A program made the translations under genes and the position numbers. From the NCBI GenBank assembly GCA_905480485.1, contig CAJQQM010000049.1:1-42047 (forward strand): a DNA stretch of 42,047 nucleotides, written 5' to 3'. Shown one piece after another: positions 17,010 to 25,848 of this stretch (the stretch's first letter is position 1; every line of letters starts with the position of its first letter). Below the pieces are notes generated by a model. That model had not been told where the DNA came from. It saw only the letters and a list, made by a program, of their open reading frames with translations, and searched no databases. This stretch comes from an uncultured Aureispira sp. Its GTDB lineage: Bacteria; Bacteroidota; Bacteroidia; Chitinophagales; Saprospiraceae.

Positions 17010-20000
17010 ATTCCACATGTGATACAGCATCCACTTTTTCTTCTAAATCTTGGAGAATTGCTGTTACTTCTTTCATGTTTTTGACGCCTTCACAAACCAA
17101 CATCAGATATTTAGCAGACTGCTTAAGATAAAATCGATGATCGCAAGTCTTTTGTATTTGCGCAATCAAAGATTTGAAGAATGGACTGTCGAAATAGCCC
17201 GACTGCTGATCTCCAATAAAGTAGCATCGAAGCTTTCTATTTTTCAACATAATACGCTCAAATCCTAGTTCTTTTGCAATCCAACGTATGCGTAGACTCT
17301 CCATCAAATTTAGTACAGCCGAGGGTAGTTGACCAAAGCGATCAATCATCATTCCACTGAACCGCTCAATTTCTTTTTCTTCTTTAAATTTATTGAGTTC
17401 TTGGTACAGTGCCAAGCGTTCTTTAATACTAACGACGTATTCATCCGGAATCATCATGTCTAAATCAGACTCCACATTTACTTCTTTAACAAAAGCGCGC
17501 TTTTGTTCCATCTCCTCTTTAAATAAATCTTTGTAATCTGTTTCTTTTAATTCCTGTATCGCTTCATTCAGTATTTTTTGATAAGCTTCATAGCCCATAT
17601 TCATCACAAAGCCACTCTGTTCTCCTCCCAATAAATTTCCAGCCCCTCGAATGTCTAAATCTTTCATAGCAATATTAAATCCACTGCCCAACTCAGAAAA
17701 CTGTTCTACTGTTTTGAGACGTTTGCGTGCATCGGTACTGAGTGTAGACATTGGAGGCGCTAATAAATAACAATACGCTTTTTTGTTAGAACGCCCAACC
17801 CTACCTCTTAACTGATGCAAATCACTTAATCCAAACTGATGTGCATTGTTGATAATAATAGTATTTGCATTAGATATATCTAGGCCCGTTTCTATTATGT
17901 TGGTGCAAACCAAAACTTCGTAATAACCTTTGATGAAATCTAATAAGGTTTGTTCTAAAGCCGTAGCATCCATCTGACCGTGTGCCATCGCTATATCAAC
18001 ATTAGGGCATAGCTGCTTGACCATTGATGCCATTTCTGCCAGACTTTTGACCCGATTATGCACCAAAAAAACCTGCCCTCCACGGGCAACTTCATTTTCG
18101 ATCACCTCTTTAATCATATCCCCGTTAAACATCCTGAGTTCGGTTTCAATAGGCTGTCGATTGGGTGGCGGTGTATTAATTACAGACATATCACGGGCCG
18201 CTAACAAAGAAAACTGCAAGGTTCTAGGTATCGGGGTGGCCGTGAGAGTTAGGGTATCAACGTTGACGCGAATATTCCTTAATTTTTCTTTGGAACCTAC
18301 GCCAAATTTTTGTTCTTCATCCACTACAAGCAAACCCAAGTCCTTGAATTTGACTTTTTTGTTGAGAATAGCGTGCGTCCCAATCAACAAATCAATATCA
18401 CCTGCTTCTAAAGATTTGTAGATCGCTGTTTTTTCGCGGCTTGTTCTAAAACGATTGATATATTCTACCTTAATATCAAAGGCTTTTAACCGTTCTCTGA
18501 ATGTTTGCGCATGCTGCAATGCAAGAATTGTAGTGGGTACTAGCACCGCTACTTGTTTGCCGGCTAAGATGGCTTTAAAGGCCGCACGAATCGCTACCTC
18601 TGTTTTTCCAAAACCAACATCGCCACAAACCAATCGATCCATCGGATAAGCCTTCATCATATCTTCTTTGACATCCTGAGAAGCGATAGCTTGGTCGGGA
18701 GTATCTTCGTAAATAAAAGAGGCCTCTAGTTCATTTTGTAAGTAACAATCGGGAGGGTATTGAATCCCTGGAGTCGATTTGCGTTTGGCATATAATTTAA
18801 TGAGGTCAAAGGCCAACTCTTTGATTTTACGCTTGGCTTTCTTTTTGGTATTTACCCAAGTGCTCGACCCTAATTTGTGCACTTTAGGGGCAGTTCCTTC
18901 TTTACCCGTAAATTTGGATATTTTGTGCAGAGACTGAATTCCTACATACAACATATCGTTGTCTTTGTATATCAGTTTTACAGCTTCTTGTTTTTTCCCT
19001 TGCAGGTCGATTTTTTCGAGCCCTGCATATCGCCCGACACCGTGATCGATGTGTGTAACATAATCACCCGGCTTAAGCTCACTTAAGGCTTTTATTTTGA
19101 GTGCTGTATTTTTGTCGAAGCCTTGGCGAAGCTTTGATTTATGATAGCGTTCAAAAATTTGGTGATCGGTATAAACTGCTGCTTTTAATTGATGATCGAC
19201 AAAGCCTTGACGCATGGCTTTGGGTATTGCAAACCACTGTACCGACACTTCTAAATCTTCAAATATGCTGTAAAATCGTTCTAGTTGTTTTGGATTTTCA
19301 GCAAAAATAAAATTAGCTATGTTGTTGCTCGTATTTTGTTGTAAATGCTCAATCAACAAATGAAAATTTTTGTTAAAACTAGGTTGAGGGTTCCCCTTAA
19401 AAACCACCACCGAAGCTGTATCAAAAAGTGTATCATTATTCATCTCCACCACCGAAAAGTCTTTCATTTCAGCCAAAACCTCCTCTGCATTCACAAAAGA
19501 ACCCTCTGCTAGCAAAGCAATTTCTTCTTTGCGTTCTTTACCCGATAAATTGTCGAGATTTTCAAAAATATGTGCTGCTTTCTCCGCACAGTTCTTTAAT
19601 TGGTCGACCAACATTTGTGTATCAGATATCCAAATAGCGGTATTTTCGGGGAGTACTTCAAAAATGGATACCTTTTGTGCTGCGTCAAACTGAGTATTGA
19701 CATTTGGAATAATTGTAACATGATCGATACGCTTGGTCGACAATTGAGATGTTGGGTCAAAGGTGCGAATACTTTCAACAATCACATCAAACAAATCTAC
19801 TCTATAAGGGTATTCATTGCCATAAGAATAGATATCTATAATACCACCTCTAACCGAAAACTGCCCTGGTTCGTATACAAAATCAACCCTGACAAATCCA
19901 TATTCTATTAATATTTCAACTAAAAAAGGAACATCTAATTCGGTACCAACTTTGACTTCAATCGCCGATTTTTTTAGATTGGAGGGCGCGACAACCTTTT

Positions 20001-20397
20001 CGAACAAGGCCTCCGGGTAGCTAACAATAATCGGCGAAGCCAATGGTTTTGATACTAGTTTACTAATTGTTTCAGTACGTTGCAAAACATTGGTTCTGTC
20101 TAATTTGTCAAAGCCGGCAGGACGTCTATAGGAATCTGGAAAAAACAGGGCCTCTTTGGTCGCTGCATCAAGGGAACTGATGTCGTTTTGCAAAAAAGCT
20201 GCTTCTTCTTTATCTGCTGCGATTACTAAAAAAGGCTGTTGCACTAACTGATGCACAGCAGCCATTAACCAAGCTGTTTGAGAACCTATAAGTCCTTTTG
20301 CTTGTACAGCTGGTCGGTGCTTTTTTTGTAAAGCAGAAGCAATCCTTTTGCTCCGATTATCGTTTAAGTATTGTTCGAATAAATGCTTCAAATTCAT
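17008..20397 (-). CDS. mfd: Transcription-repair coupling factor
   Basis: 1129 residues from the ATG at 20397. The frame is open 22 codons further, but that extension contains a -7 promoter box, so the start is set after it. Mfd removes RNA polymerase stalled at lesions and recruits UvrA. The N-terminal UvrB-like modules are followed by the polymerase-interaction CarD/TRCF domain (GDYVTHIDHGVGRYAGLEK, about 445), then the RecG-like translocase: Walker A GDVGFGKTEVA (about 590), DEEQ (about 692), TATPIPRTLQ, motif VI region GRVGRSNKKAYCYLL (about 866), and the C-terminal TRCF D7 domain. Length and order are complete. It is monocistronic, divergent from the small conserved gene at 20577. Confidence 0.98.
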   Translation of the reverse strand: MNLKHLFEQYLNDNRSKRIASALQKKHRPAVQAKGLIGSQTAWLMAAVHQLVQQPFLVIAADKEEAAFLQNDISSLDAATKEALFFPDSYRRPAGFDKLDRTNVLQRTETISKLVSKPLASPIIVSYPEALFEKVVAPSNLKKSAIEVKVGTELDVPFLVEILIEYGFVRVDFVYEPGQFSVRGGIIDIYSYGNEYPYRVDLFDVIVESIRTFDPTSQLSTKRIDHVTIIPNVNTQFDAAQKVSIFEVLPENTAIWISDTQMLVDQLKNCAEKAAHIFENLDNLSGKERKEEIALLAEGSFVNAEEVLAEMKDFSVVEMNNDTLFDTASVVVFKGNPQPSFNKNFHLLIEHLQQNTSNNIANFIFAENPKQLERFYSIFEDLEVSVQWFAIPKAMRQGFVDHQLKAAVYTDHQIFERYHKSKLRQGFDKNTALKIKALSELKPGDYVTHIDHGVGRYAGLEKIDLQGKKQEAVKLIYKDNDMLYVGIQSLHKISKFTGKEGTAPKVHKLGSSTWVNTKKKAKRKIKELAFDLIKLYAKRKSTPGIQYPPDCYLQNELEASFIYEDTPDQAIASQDVKEDMMKAYPMDRLVCGDVGFGKTEVAIRAAFKAILAGKQVAVLVPTTILALQHAQTFRERLKAFDIKVEYINRFRTSREKTAIYKSLEAGDIDLLIGTHAILNKKVKFKDLGLLVVDEEQKFGVGSKEKLRNIRVNVDTLTLTATPIPRTLQFSLLAARDMSVINTPPPNRQPIETELRMFNGDMIKEVIENEVARGGQVFLVHNRVKSLAEMASMVKQLCPNVDIAMAHGQMDATALEQTLLDFIKGYYEVLVCTNIIETGLDISNANTIIINNAHQFGLSDLHQLRGRVGRSNKKAYCYLLAPPMSTLSTDARKRLKTVEQFSELGSGFNIAMKDLDIRGAGNLLGGEQSGFVMNMGYEAYQKILNEAIQELKETDYKDLFKEEMEQKRAFVKEVNVESDLDMMIPDEYVVSIKERLALYQELNKFKEEKEIERFSGMMIDRFGQLPSAVLNLMESLRIRWIAKELGFERIMLKNRKLRCYFIGDQQSGYFDSPFFKSLIAQIQKTCDHRFYLKQSAKYLMLVCEGVKNMKEVTAILQDLEEKVDAVSHVE

Positions 20398-20430
20398 TGT
20401 AAACCGATGTTTTATCGTAAAACTGATGGG

Positions 20431-20464
20431 CAAAGATAATAAAAAAGCGCTCCAAATGTGCAAA
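20431..20464 (-). promoter_or_regulatory. Probable mfd promoter
   Basis: On the minus strand, a perfect TAnnTTTG box (TATCTTTG, 20431-20438) with TTTG upstream at 20461-20464 (spacer 22) or at 20453-20456 (spacer 14). Transcription from it would start about 27 bases before the ATG at 20397 and exclude the longer open frame. Confidence 0.6.
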
Positions 20465-20576
20465 ATTTAAATCCATAGATATATCTTCGCTTATATTTAC
20501 GTTAAAATAACAAAACCATTGTTATTAGCTTATTTGGGCAAAGCGTTTGCCTACCTCACACACTAAATACAAACAA

Positions 20577-20966
20577 ATGGATTTTGAAGGTATTGATATC
20601 CTCAAAGACGATTTATACGAAGATAGCCACGAAGGAGATGCAGCTTGGTTGCAAGCTCAATTTGAAATTAAATCCATGCTCGGACTCGATAAACTACCAG
20701 ATTTACAAGGTATTTTATTTGCGATAGGCTTGCAAGAACTCGGACAATTAAGAGATGAATTCAGCAAAGAGGAGCGACAAGATTTGATGCATATTGCTGT
20801 TTGTCGGCTTTTAAGCTACGATGGATACTTTGAACTAGAAGGCTATGATGCCGATGGCTGGCCACACTGGAAACAACTAGGCATCCCCCCTGCTGGCAGA
20901 AAAAACCAAGAAATACTCCTAAAACGCAAAATAGCAAGCTACATCGAAAACATTAAGCAATCATAA
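20577..20966 (+). CDS. Conserved Bacteroidota protein of unknown function
   Basis: 129 residues from the ATG at 20577; an in-frame TTG 30 bases earlier is less likely. Acidic N-terminus, then a helical body with LPDLQGILFAIGLQELGQL and EERQDLMHIAVCRLLS, then a well-defined motif GYFELEGYDADGWPHWKQL (about 84-102). This pattern recurs in small uncharacterised proteins of the phylum; I recall no function. The last bases are 2 bases from the next gene, so it is probably co-transcribed with the cyclophilin lipoprotein. Confidence 0.85.
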   Translation: MDFEGIDILKDDLYEDSHEGDAAWLQAQFEIKSMLGLDKLPDLQGILFAIGLQELGQLRDEFSKEERQDLMHIAVCRLLSYDGYFELEGYDADGWPHWKQLGIPPAGRKNQEILLKRKIASYIENIKQS

Positions 20967-20968
20967 GT

Positions 20969-21697
20969 ATGCATCACTGGCAAACCATTCTATTATCTAT
21001 CTTAATCCTTGCAAGTTGTTCTCATCAAGAAGCTGTCAAACCCAAGCCTTCTGCGGCAAAAAGCGAGCGGGCACAAGTGGCCATCAAAACCATGCAGGGA
21101 ACTATGATTGTTGAGTTATTCAACGAAACACCTTTGCATCGAGATAATTTCCTAAAGCTTGTTGAAACAGGTTTTTACGACAGTTTACTCTTGCACCGCG
21201 TACAAGCTGGATTTATGGTACAAGGAGGTGACCCCGACTCAAGAGGGATAGTCCCGCCTGAGAAAAGACTGGGCTTTGGCCAAACAGAACAACGCATTAA
21301 AGCTGAAATAAATACGCAATTTATCATGCGCCAAGGGGCCCTTTGCGGCTATCACATGGGCCTTGGAATGCAAGCCGACAAATCTTCTAACGGCAGTCAA
21401 TTTATGCTAATTCACGGACAGGCAATCAAAGCACATCAACTAAATCAACAATCAATTAAAAACAAGATAGAATACAGCCCAAAACAAATAGAACTGTACG
21501 AATTGTACGGCGGTTCGCCTCAACTAGATGGTAACTATACAATTTTCGGTCAAATTATAGAAGGCATGCCTGTCTTGAATAAAATTGTTCGGGTTCCTAC
21601 CTTTAGAAGTATTGACCCACAGCTTCCGGACCGTCCAATTAAGGACTTACGCTTAGAGATGCGTATTATTAAAGAACCCAAACACGTCCTTAATTAA
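20969..21697 (+). CDS. Cyclophilin-type peptidyl-prolyl isomerase, lipoprotein
   Basis: 242 residues. A lipoprotein signal ends in ILASC (Cys about 17), placing the enzyme in the periplasm or on a membrane. The cyclophilin domain begins near residue 36 (VAIKTMQGTMIVELFNETPLH) and shows the active-site FYDSLLLHRVQAGFMVQGGDP and NGSQFMLIHG stretches; the Arg of LHRV and the Gln-Gly-Gly are kept. A 40-residue insert (NQQSIKNKIEYSPKQIELYELYGG) precedes DGNYTIFGQIIEGMPVLNKI, as in other Bacteroidota members. It assists folding of exported proteins. Second gene of a pair with the 129-residue protein. Confidence 0.95.
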   Translation: MHHWQTILLSILILASCSHQEAVKPKPSAAKSERAQVAIKTMQGTMIVELFNETPLHRDNFLKLVETGFYDSLLLHRVQAGFMVQGGDPDSRGIVPPEKRLGFGQTEQRIKAEINTQFIMRQGALCGYHMGLGMQADKSSNGSQFMLIHGQAIKAHQLNQQSIKNKIEYSPKQIELYELYGGSPQLDGNYTIFGQIIEGMPVLNKIVRVPTFRSIDPQLPDRPIKDLRLEMRIIKEPKHVLN

Positions 21698-21781
21698 AAA
21701 ATTGCTTCTTCTAAATTCTATCAGAAGATAGCTTCTTTTTTGAAAAAGAATCCTATTTTTAGCCTCTAAACAACAATAATT

Positions 21782-24046
21782 ATGCGTAAGAAGCAGCCAA
21801 AAAAGGAAAAAAAACAACCTGCTAAAAAAGGGCAAGGCCAACAAGAAAAGAAAAAGAAGACAGCTACTGCCCCAAACACAGAGGGTTTCCACCCTTTCTG
21901 GACAAAACATAATTGGCACTTAATCATCATTTTTGCGCTTAGCTGTTTTTTGTATGTCAATACTTTAACCCACCAATATGCAGTAGACGACAGCATCGTA
22001 ATTTTGCGCAATCAATATACCAAGAAAGGTTTTGCGGGCATGAAAGGGATTTGGGGAGAAGATACCTTTACCGGCTTTTTTGGCGGCAAAAGAAACCTAG
22101 TAGCCGGAGGAAGATATCGGCCTTTTTCGGTTGCTACATTTGCGATTGAATTGCAATTGTTTGGCGACATCGTTAAAGACAACACGGGAAAACCAATCCT
22201 AGACAAAGATGGTGCTGTTAATTATACAGGAAAACCCTTTATTAGCCACTTTATAAACGTGTTATTGTATGCCTGGCTTTGTGTTATTATCTACCTTATG
22301 TTGCTGCAGATGTTTAATCCTCATCGAGACAAAAGCAATCTAAAAGGTTATTTTATTGCCTTTGTAGGTGCGCTTTTATATGCAACACATCCAATCCATA
22401 CCGAGGCCGTTGCAAATATTAAAGGTAGAGATGAAATCTTGGTTTTGCTCGGGTCAGTTTTAGCTGTTTATTGGGTTTTGAAAGCTGCTGTCCAACCCAA
22501 AAAGCAATGGCTGTATTATATTTTAGCATATGTTGCCTTCATAATGTCTATCTTTTCCAAAGAAAATGCGGTGACATTCTTAGTGATTATTCCTGCGGCC
22601 TTGTACTTTTTTACCAAAACACCCTTGACTAAAATTGGGCTTATAACCCTTCCCTTTTTGCTAATTATAGCTTTTTTCTGGCTAGGAGTTCGCGCCCCTA
22701 TACTTGGCGAAGCCGCTTCGATTGCAGGTGGCGAAAACGCCCCGGCTACCGAATTAATGAACGATCCATTTCTAAAAATAGAAGGCAACCGCTATGTTCC
22801 TTTTACATCTGAAGAACGCTTTTCGACGGTAATGTACACCTGGTTAGAATACATCAGATTACTCGTATACCCACACCCCTTAACCAACGATTACTACCCA
22901 AAACATATTCGTGGAGATGTTGATTTAATTCCAAGCTTTGAAATGGGCTACGTTTTATTGTCAATATTATTACACTTCATACTTGGCTGCTTCATGCTTT
23001 TAGGCACCTTGCGCAAAAAGCCCTACGCATTTTTTATACTCTTTTATTTTGCTACCTTTTCTGTCGTTTCTAATTTATTATTTTCGATTGGCAGTAACAT
23101 GGCTGAACGGTTCATGTTTTTACCATCGGTAGGATTTAGTGCATTGTGTGCTATGGGCTTATTTTCTTGGATAGAACGTAAACAAGCATCAATGGGTCTT
23201 AGGGCTTCTATGAAAATATCAAGCTATCTTTTGGTATTGGTTTGTTTGTTATACACTGTCAAAGCGTTCAATCGTAATTTCGCATGGTACGATGATTATA
23301 CTTTATTTACGACCGATATCGTGCACTCTCCAAACAGCGCAAAACTCAACAATGCTGTCTCAGGCGTATTACAGGACAAAGCCAACAAAACCTCTGTTTT
23401 GACCGTCAAAAAAGATTTGTTGACAGAGGCACTCAATAAGTCGCTAAAAGCGACACAATTACATCCCACCTACAACAATGCATGGTTATTAAGAGGAAAT
23501 GCCAATGTAATGTTGGGGAACATAGCCGAACTAGAAGGCAGTAATAATCAAGACCAAGCGACACAAAGTACTTTTTATCTTAAGGCATTAGACTACTTTG
23601 ACAAAGGAATTCAAGCCTATCAAGAGGTAAGGCGCTTGCGCCCTGACCACCCGGATGTTCAGCGTAATTTTTCGGTGGTATACCGCGACAAGGGAAAGCT
23701 ATTAGGCCGTCGTCTCAACCGCCTAAGCGAATCAATCGCATCTTTGGAACAATCTTTGGTTTATTCAGTAAAAGATTTTGAATGTTTTCGTTTATTGGGA
23801 GTAGCTTATGGCATGAAGGGCATCTTTTTTCAACAAAACAATCAGGCAGCATCAGGTGAAAGTTCTCATTATAAAGCGATTGAGTATTTCGAAAAAGCGC
23901 TAGAAATGAACGCTAATTCGGTACCTATTTTGTTTAATCTAGAGATGGCTTACCGTCACTTAAATTTGATTGATAAAGTACAAGAAGTTAATCAGCGTTG
24001 GAAAGCTATTGACCCTAATTACAATCCTGGCGGTCAGCCACAATAA
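21782..24046 (+). CDS. TMTC-like multi-span membrane protein with C-terminal TPRs
   Basis: 754 residues. A very lysine-rich cytoplasmic N-terminus (about 1-37) is followed by around ten membrane helices (about 45-505). The first periplasmic loop carries the acidic pair in YAVDDSIV and the YRPFSVATFAIE motif, and HPIHTEAVANIKGRDEIL follows: these are hallmarks of the GT-C type TMTC / protein O-mannosyltransferase-like family. TPR-like helical repeats fill about 545-754 (LHPTYNNAWLLRGNANVMLG; YFEKALEMNANSVPILFNLE). It probably transfers a sugar from a lipid carrier to exported proteins; the donor and targets are not known. The gene stands alone. Confidence 0.88.
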   Translation: MRKKQPKKEKKQPAKKGQGQQEKKKKTATAPNTEGFHPFWTKHNWHLIIIFALSCFLYVNTLTHQYAVDDSIVILRNQYTKKGFAGMKGIWGEDTFTGFFGGKRNLVAGGRYRPFSVATFAIELQLFGDIVKDNTGKPILDKDGAVNYTGKPFISHFINVLLYAWLCVIIYLMLLQMFNPHRDKSNLKGYFIAFVGALLYATHPIHTEAVANIKGRDEILVLLGSVLAVYWVLKAAVQPKKQWLYYILAYVAFIMSIFSKENAVTFLVIIPAALYFFTKTPLTKIGLITLPFLLIIAFFWLGVRAPILGEAASIAGGENAPATELMNDPFLKIEGNRYVPFTSEERFSTVMYTWLEYIRLLVYPHPLTNDYYPKHIRGDVDLIPSFEMGYVLLSILLHFILGCFMLLGTLRKKPYAFFILFYFATFSVVSNLLFSIGSNMAERFMFLPSVGFSALCAMGLFSWIERKQASMGLRASMKISSYLLVLVCLLYTVKAFNRNFAWYDDYTLFTTDIVHSPNSAKLNNAVSGVLQDKANKTSVLTVKKDLLTEALNKSLKATQLHPTYNNAWLLRGNANVMLGNIAELEGSNNQDQATQSTFYLKALDYFDKGIQAYQEVRRLRPDHPDVQRNFSVVYRDKGKLLGRRLNRLSESIASLEQSLVYSVKDFECFRLLGVAYGMKGIFFQQNNQAASGESSHYKAIEYFEKALEMNANSVPILFNLEMAYRHLNLIDKVQEVNQRWKAIDPNYNPGGQPQ

Positions 24047-24248
24047 ATTCGAAACACTTAGAAATTGACTACTTAGACGTAGCCTCTATCGTAAGCCCTT
24101 TATCATGTTAAATATTAAAATCAATGCTTAATATTTAGATAATTACATTATTTTTGTTATATTAAGTATATTAATCTATTTGGTATAGGGGAATTTAGTT
24201 TTCAATACGACTTTATATTGGAGATTAATTTTATCAAACTATTATTTT

Positions 24249-24428
24249 ATGAATGAAAAATTAAAAGAGGTTAATACCTCTAAAAACATTTTAAAGCACC
24301 AACCTAAACTCCACAAATCATCTAAGAATTTGAGCAAAGACGAGCGCTTGAGACAAGATGCTTTAAATCATGAATTAGATCAACGTAATGCTATCCTTAA
24401 AAATCTATTTAAAGTTTTCAAGAAATAG
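24249..24428 (+). CDS. Small basic protein, 59 residues
   Basis: ATG-started frame, MNEKLKEVNTSKNILKHQPK... ending LKNLFKVFKK. About a quarter of residues are lysine; the middle (SKDERLRQDALNHELDQRNAILKNLF) would form an amphipathic helix. No family recognised. Support for a real gene is the good start, the hairpin terminator just after it, and its position in a 490-base gap. Possibly a small nucleic-acid-binding protein, but this is only from composition. Confidence 0.6.
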   Translation: MNEKLKEVNTSKNILKHQPKLHKSSKNLSKDERLRQDALNHELDQRNAILKNLFKVFKK

Positions 24429-24466
24429 GGTTTAGCTTCAAAAATAACTCGTCAAAAAAAATTGAT

Positions 24467-24500
24467 AGTCAATTCCTAGTAGAAGGAGTTGACTTTTTTT
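24467..24500 (+). terminator. Terminator of the 59-residue gene
   Basis: Arms AGTCAATTCCT (24467-24477) and AGGAGTTGACT (24484-24494) pair with one wobble around a 6-base loop and are followed by a run of seven T. Confidence 0.85.
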
Positions 24501-24540
24501 ATCTTCGGATTTCTCCTAATCAAAAATCACATAATAATAT

Positions 24541-25233
24541 ATGAATGCTATAATCACTGGCGCCACTAAAGGAATAGGCAGGGCTATCGCCACATTGCTT
24601 GCTCAAAAAGGCTTTAATATTGCGGTTTGCGCACGTACCGAAGCTGACCTATTAGCTATGAAAGAAAGTTTTGATGCGCTGTATACGGTTGAAACTCTTG
24701 TACAACAAGTAGACCTATCCGACAAAAAAGCGGTTAAATCTTTTGCCAAAGAAGTAGTAAAACGTTGGGGAAAAGTAGATATTCTTATCAATAATGCTGG
24801 TGTATTTATCCCTTGTGCACTTGCAAACCCTGATAATGAAGATGCCTTCGAAAAAATGATGGATTTGAATTTGTATAGTACCTACTACATGACACAGTCG
24901 GTGCTTCCTTCTATGATTGAACATCAAGGTGGACACATTTTCAATATGTGTTCGATAGCAAGTATAATGCCCTATGGTGCATATGCCGTATCAAAACATG
25001 CCATGTTAGGCTTTTCAAAGGTATTAAGAGAAGAAGTTAAGGAAGAAGGCATACGCGTGACAGCAATAATGCCTGGTGCAACCTACACCGCATCTTGGGA
25101 AGGAACCGACTTGCCTAAAAATCGTTTTATGAAAGCTGAAGACATAGCACAATCTGTATTCGATATCTATCAACTAAGTGACTGTACGGTTGTAGAAGAA
25201 ATAATCCTGAGACCACAACTCGGTGATATCTAA
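24541..25233 (+). CDS. Short-chain dehydrogenase/reductase
   Basis: 230 residues of the classical SDR fold. The NAD(P)-binding TGATKGIG is at 6-13, NNAG at 84-87, the structural Asn at 110, Ser near 138, and the catalytic YAVSK (Y148, K152). An Arg at 32 (CARTEADL) suggests NADPH preference. The sequence is closest in style to 3-oxoacyl-ACP reductase-like or sepiapterin-type SDRs; the substrate cannot be read. The end (IILRPQLGDI) is typical of this subgroup. Its 3' end is followed at once by the hairpin/34-bp repeat array. Confidence 0.95.
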   Translation: MNAIITGATKGIGRAIATLLAQKGFNIAVCARTEADLLAMKESFDALYTVETLVQQVDLSDKKAVKSFAKEVVKRWGKVDILINNAGVFIPCALANPDNEDAFEKMMDLNLYSTYYMTQSVLPSMIEHQGGHIFNMCSIASIMPYGAYAVSKHAMLGFSKVLREEVKEEGIRVTAIMPGATYTASWEGTDLPKNRFMKAEDIAQSVFDIYQLSDCTVVEEIILRPQLGDI

Positions 25234-25235
25234 AA

Positions 25236-25262
25236 AAACCGACTCAAAACTTGAGTCGGTTT
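25236..25262. terminator. Hairpin 1, probable bidirectional terminator
   Basis: A perfect 12-bp stem, AAACCGACTCAA (25236-25247) with 25251-25262, and loop AAC, right after the SDR stop. On the minus strand it is followed by seven T, so it is a stronger terminator in that direction. It abuts the first copy of the 34-bp repeat. Confidence 0.8.
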
Positions 25263-25296
25263 ACATACTATCTAATCTATAAAAACACACTTCTTT
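25263..25296. repeat. 34-bp repeat, copy 1
   Basis: First copy, directly abutting hairpin 1. Identical to copies 2 and 3 over all 34 bases. Confidence 0.9.
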
Positions 25297-25354
25297 GTAT
25301 CATTTGGAGCTGTTTAGATTCGATAAAAATCGGCCCAATTGCTCAGGCCGATTC

Positions 25355-25388
25355 ACATACTATCTAATCTATAAAAACACACTTCTTT
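25355..25388. repeat. 34-bp repeat, copy 2
   Basis: Second copy, one base after hairpin 2 (stem AATCGGCC/GGCCGATT, 10-base loop CAATTGCTCA). Confidence 0.9.
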
Positions 25389-25446
25389 ATATATTTTAGG
25401 TTGTTTTTACTGGATAAAAATCAGCCCAATTGCTTAGGCTGATTTT

Positions 25447-25480
25447 ACATACTATCTAATCTATAAAAACACACTTCTTT
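25447..25480. repeat. 34-bp repeat, copy 3
   Basis: Third copy, directly after hairpin 3 (stem AAAATCAGCC/GGCTGATTTT, 10-base loop CAATTGCTTA). The following bases keep a short resemblance (TTTTAGGT) to the start of the earlier interval. Confidence 0.9.
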
Positions 25481-25848
25481 ATCGTTTTTAGGTAGCAATT
25501 CAAAAACCATTTGTTTTTGTTTGCTTGTACTATTTAATGCGTTCTAAAATGAAAGTGTGAACAGATATTTTATTTTTTTTTGTTTTTTTGTCTTTTTTTG
25601 TCTTTTGATTCTAAAGCAGGGTTTTAGCCTTGAACTCTACCCATATCTATGGCCGGCTCGCTGGCATATCCTAAGCGTATTATCAAAGGCTGTAGTGTGT
25701 TTTTGCGTTGTTTAATTATCGTAAATGATGTTAGATCTAAACCATTCTTTTGGCTAGTTCGAGCAGGAGTATTTTTGACAATGGAAGCATTGTCAAGAAA
25801 AAAAGTGAATAGGTTGATTGGGAGACTATAGAACTCTACGAGGAATTT
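25481..25848. other. Gene-poor stretch with a T-rich tract
   Basis: Follows the repeat array up to the stop of the OmpA-like gene. At about 25560-25609 there is a nearly pure T tract broken by single G or C (TTTTTTTGTC repeated). A 60-codon frame at 25649-25831 exists but has no recognisable product or start signals, so it is not called. No RNA gene recognised. Confidence 0.45.

Larger units (their letters stand above)
25236..25480. repeat. Array of three hairpin + 34-bp repeat modules
   Basis: Three identical 34-bp elements (first bases ACATACTATCTAATC, last bases ACACACTTCTTT) lie at 25263, 25355 and 25447, exactly 92 bases apart. Each is directly preceded (plus strand) by a hairpin: 25236-25262, 25328-25353 and 25417-25446. 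The two 58-base intervals between copies are themselves related (both contain GATAAAAATC and CCCAATTGCT). Hairpins 2 and 3 differ by a G-C to A-U pair swap that keeps the stem (25332/25349 versus 25423/25440). On the minus strand each hairpin is followed by five to seven T. Confidence 0.9.

Noticed and set aside
17008-20463. Longer mfd start with 22 extra residues
   Set aside because: The extra stretch contains the -7 promoter box, and the shorter ATG gives the usual N-terminus.
25263-25480. CRISPR array
   Set aside because: Repeats are 34 bp at regular spacing, but the 58-bp intervals are homologous to one another and contain hairpins, there are only three copies, and no cas gene is near.
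25649-25831. 60-codon frame on the plus strand
   Set aside because: No recognisable product, no signals around the start, and it lies in the gene-poor 3' region of the OmpA-like gene.
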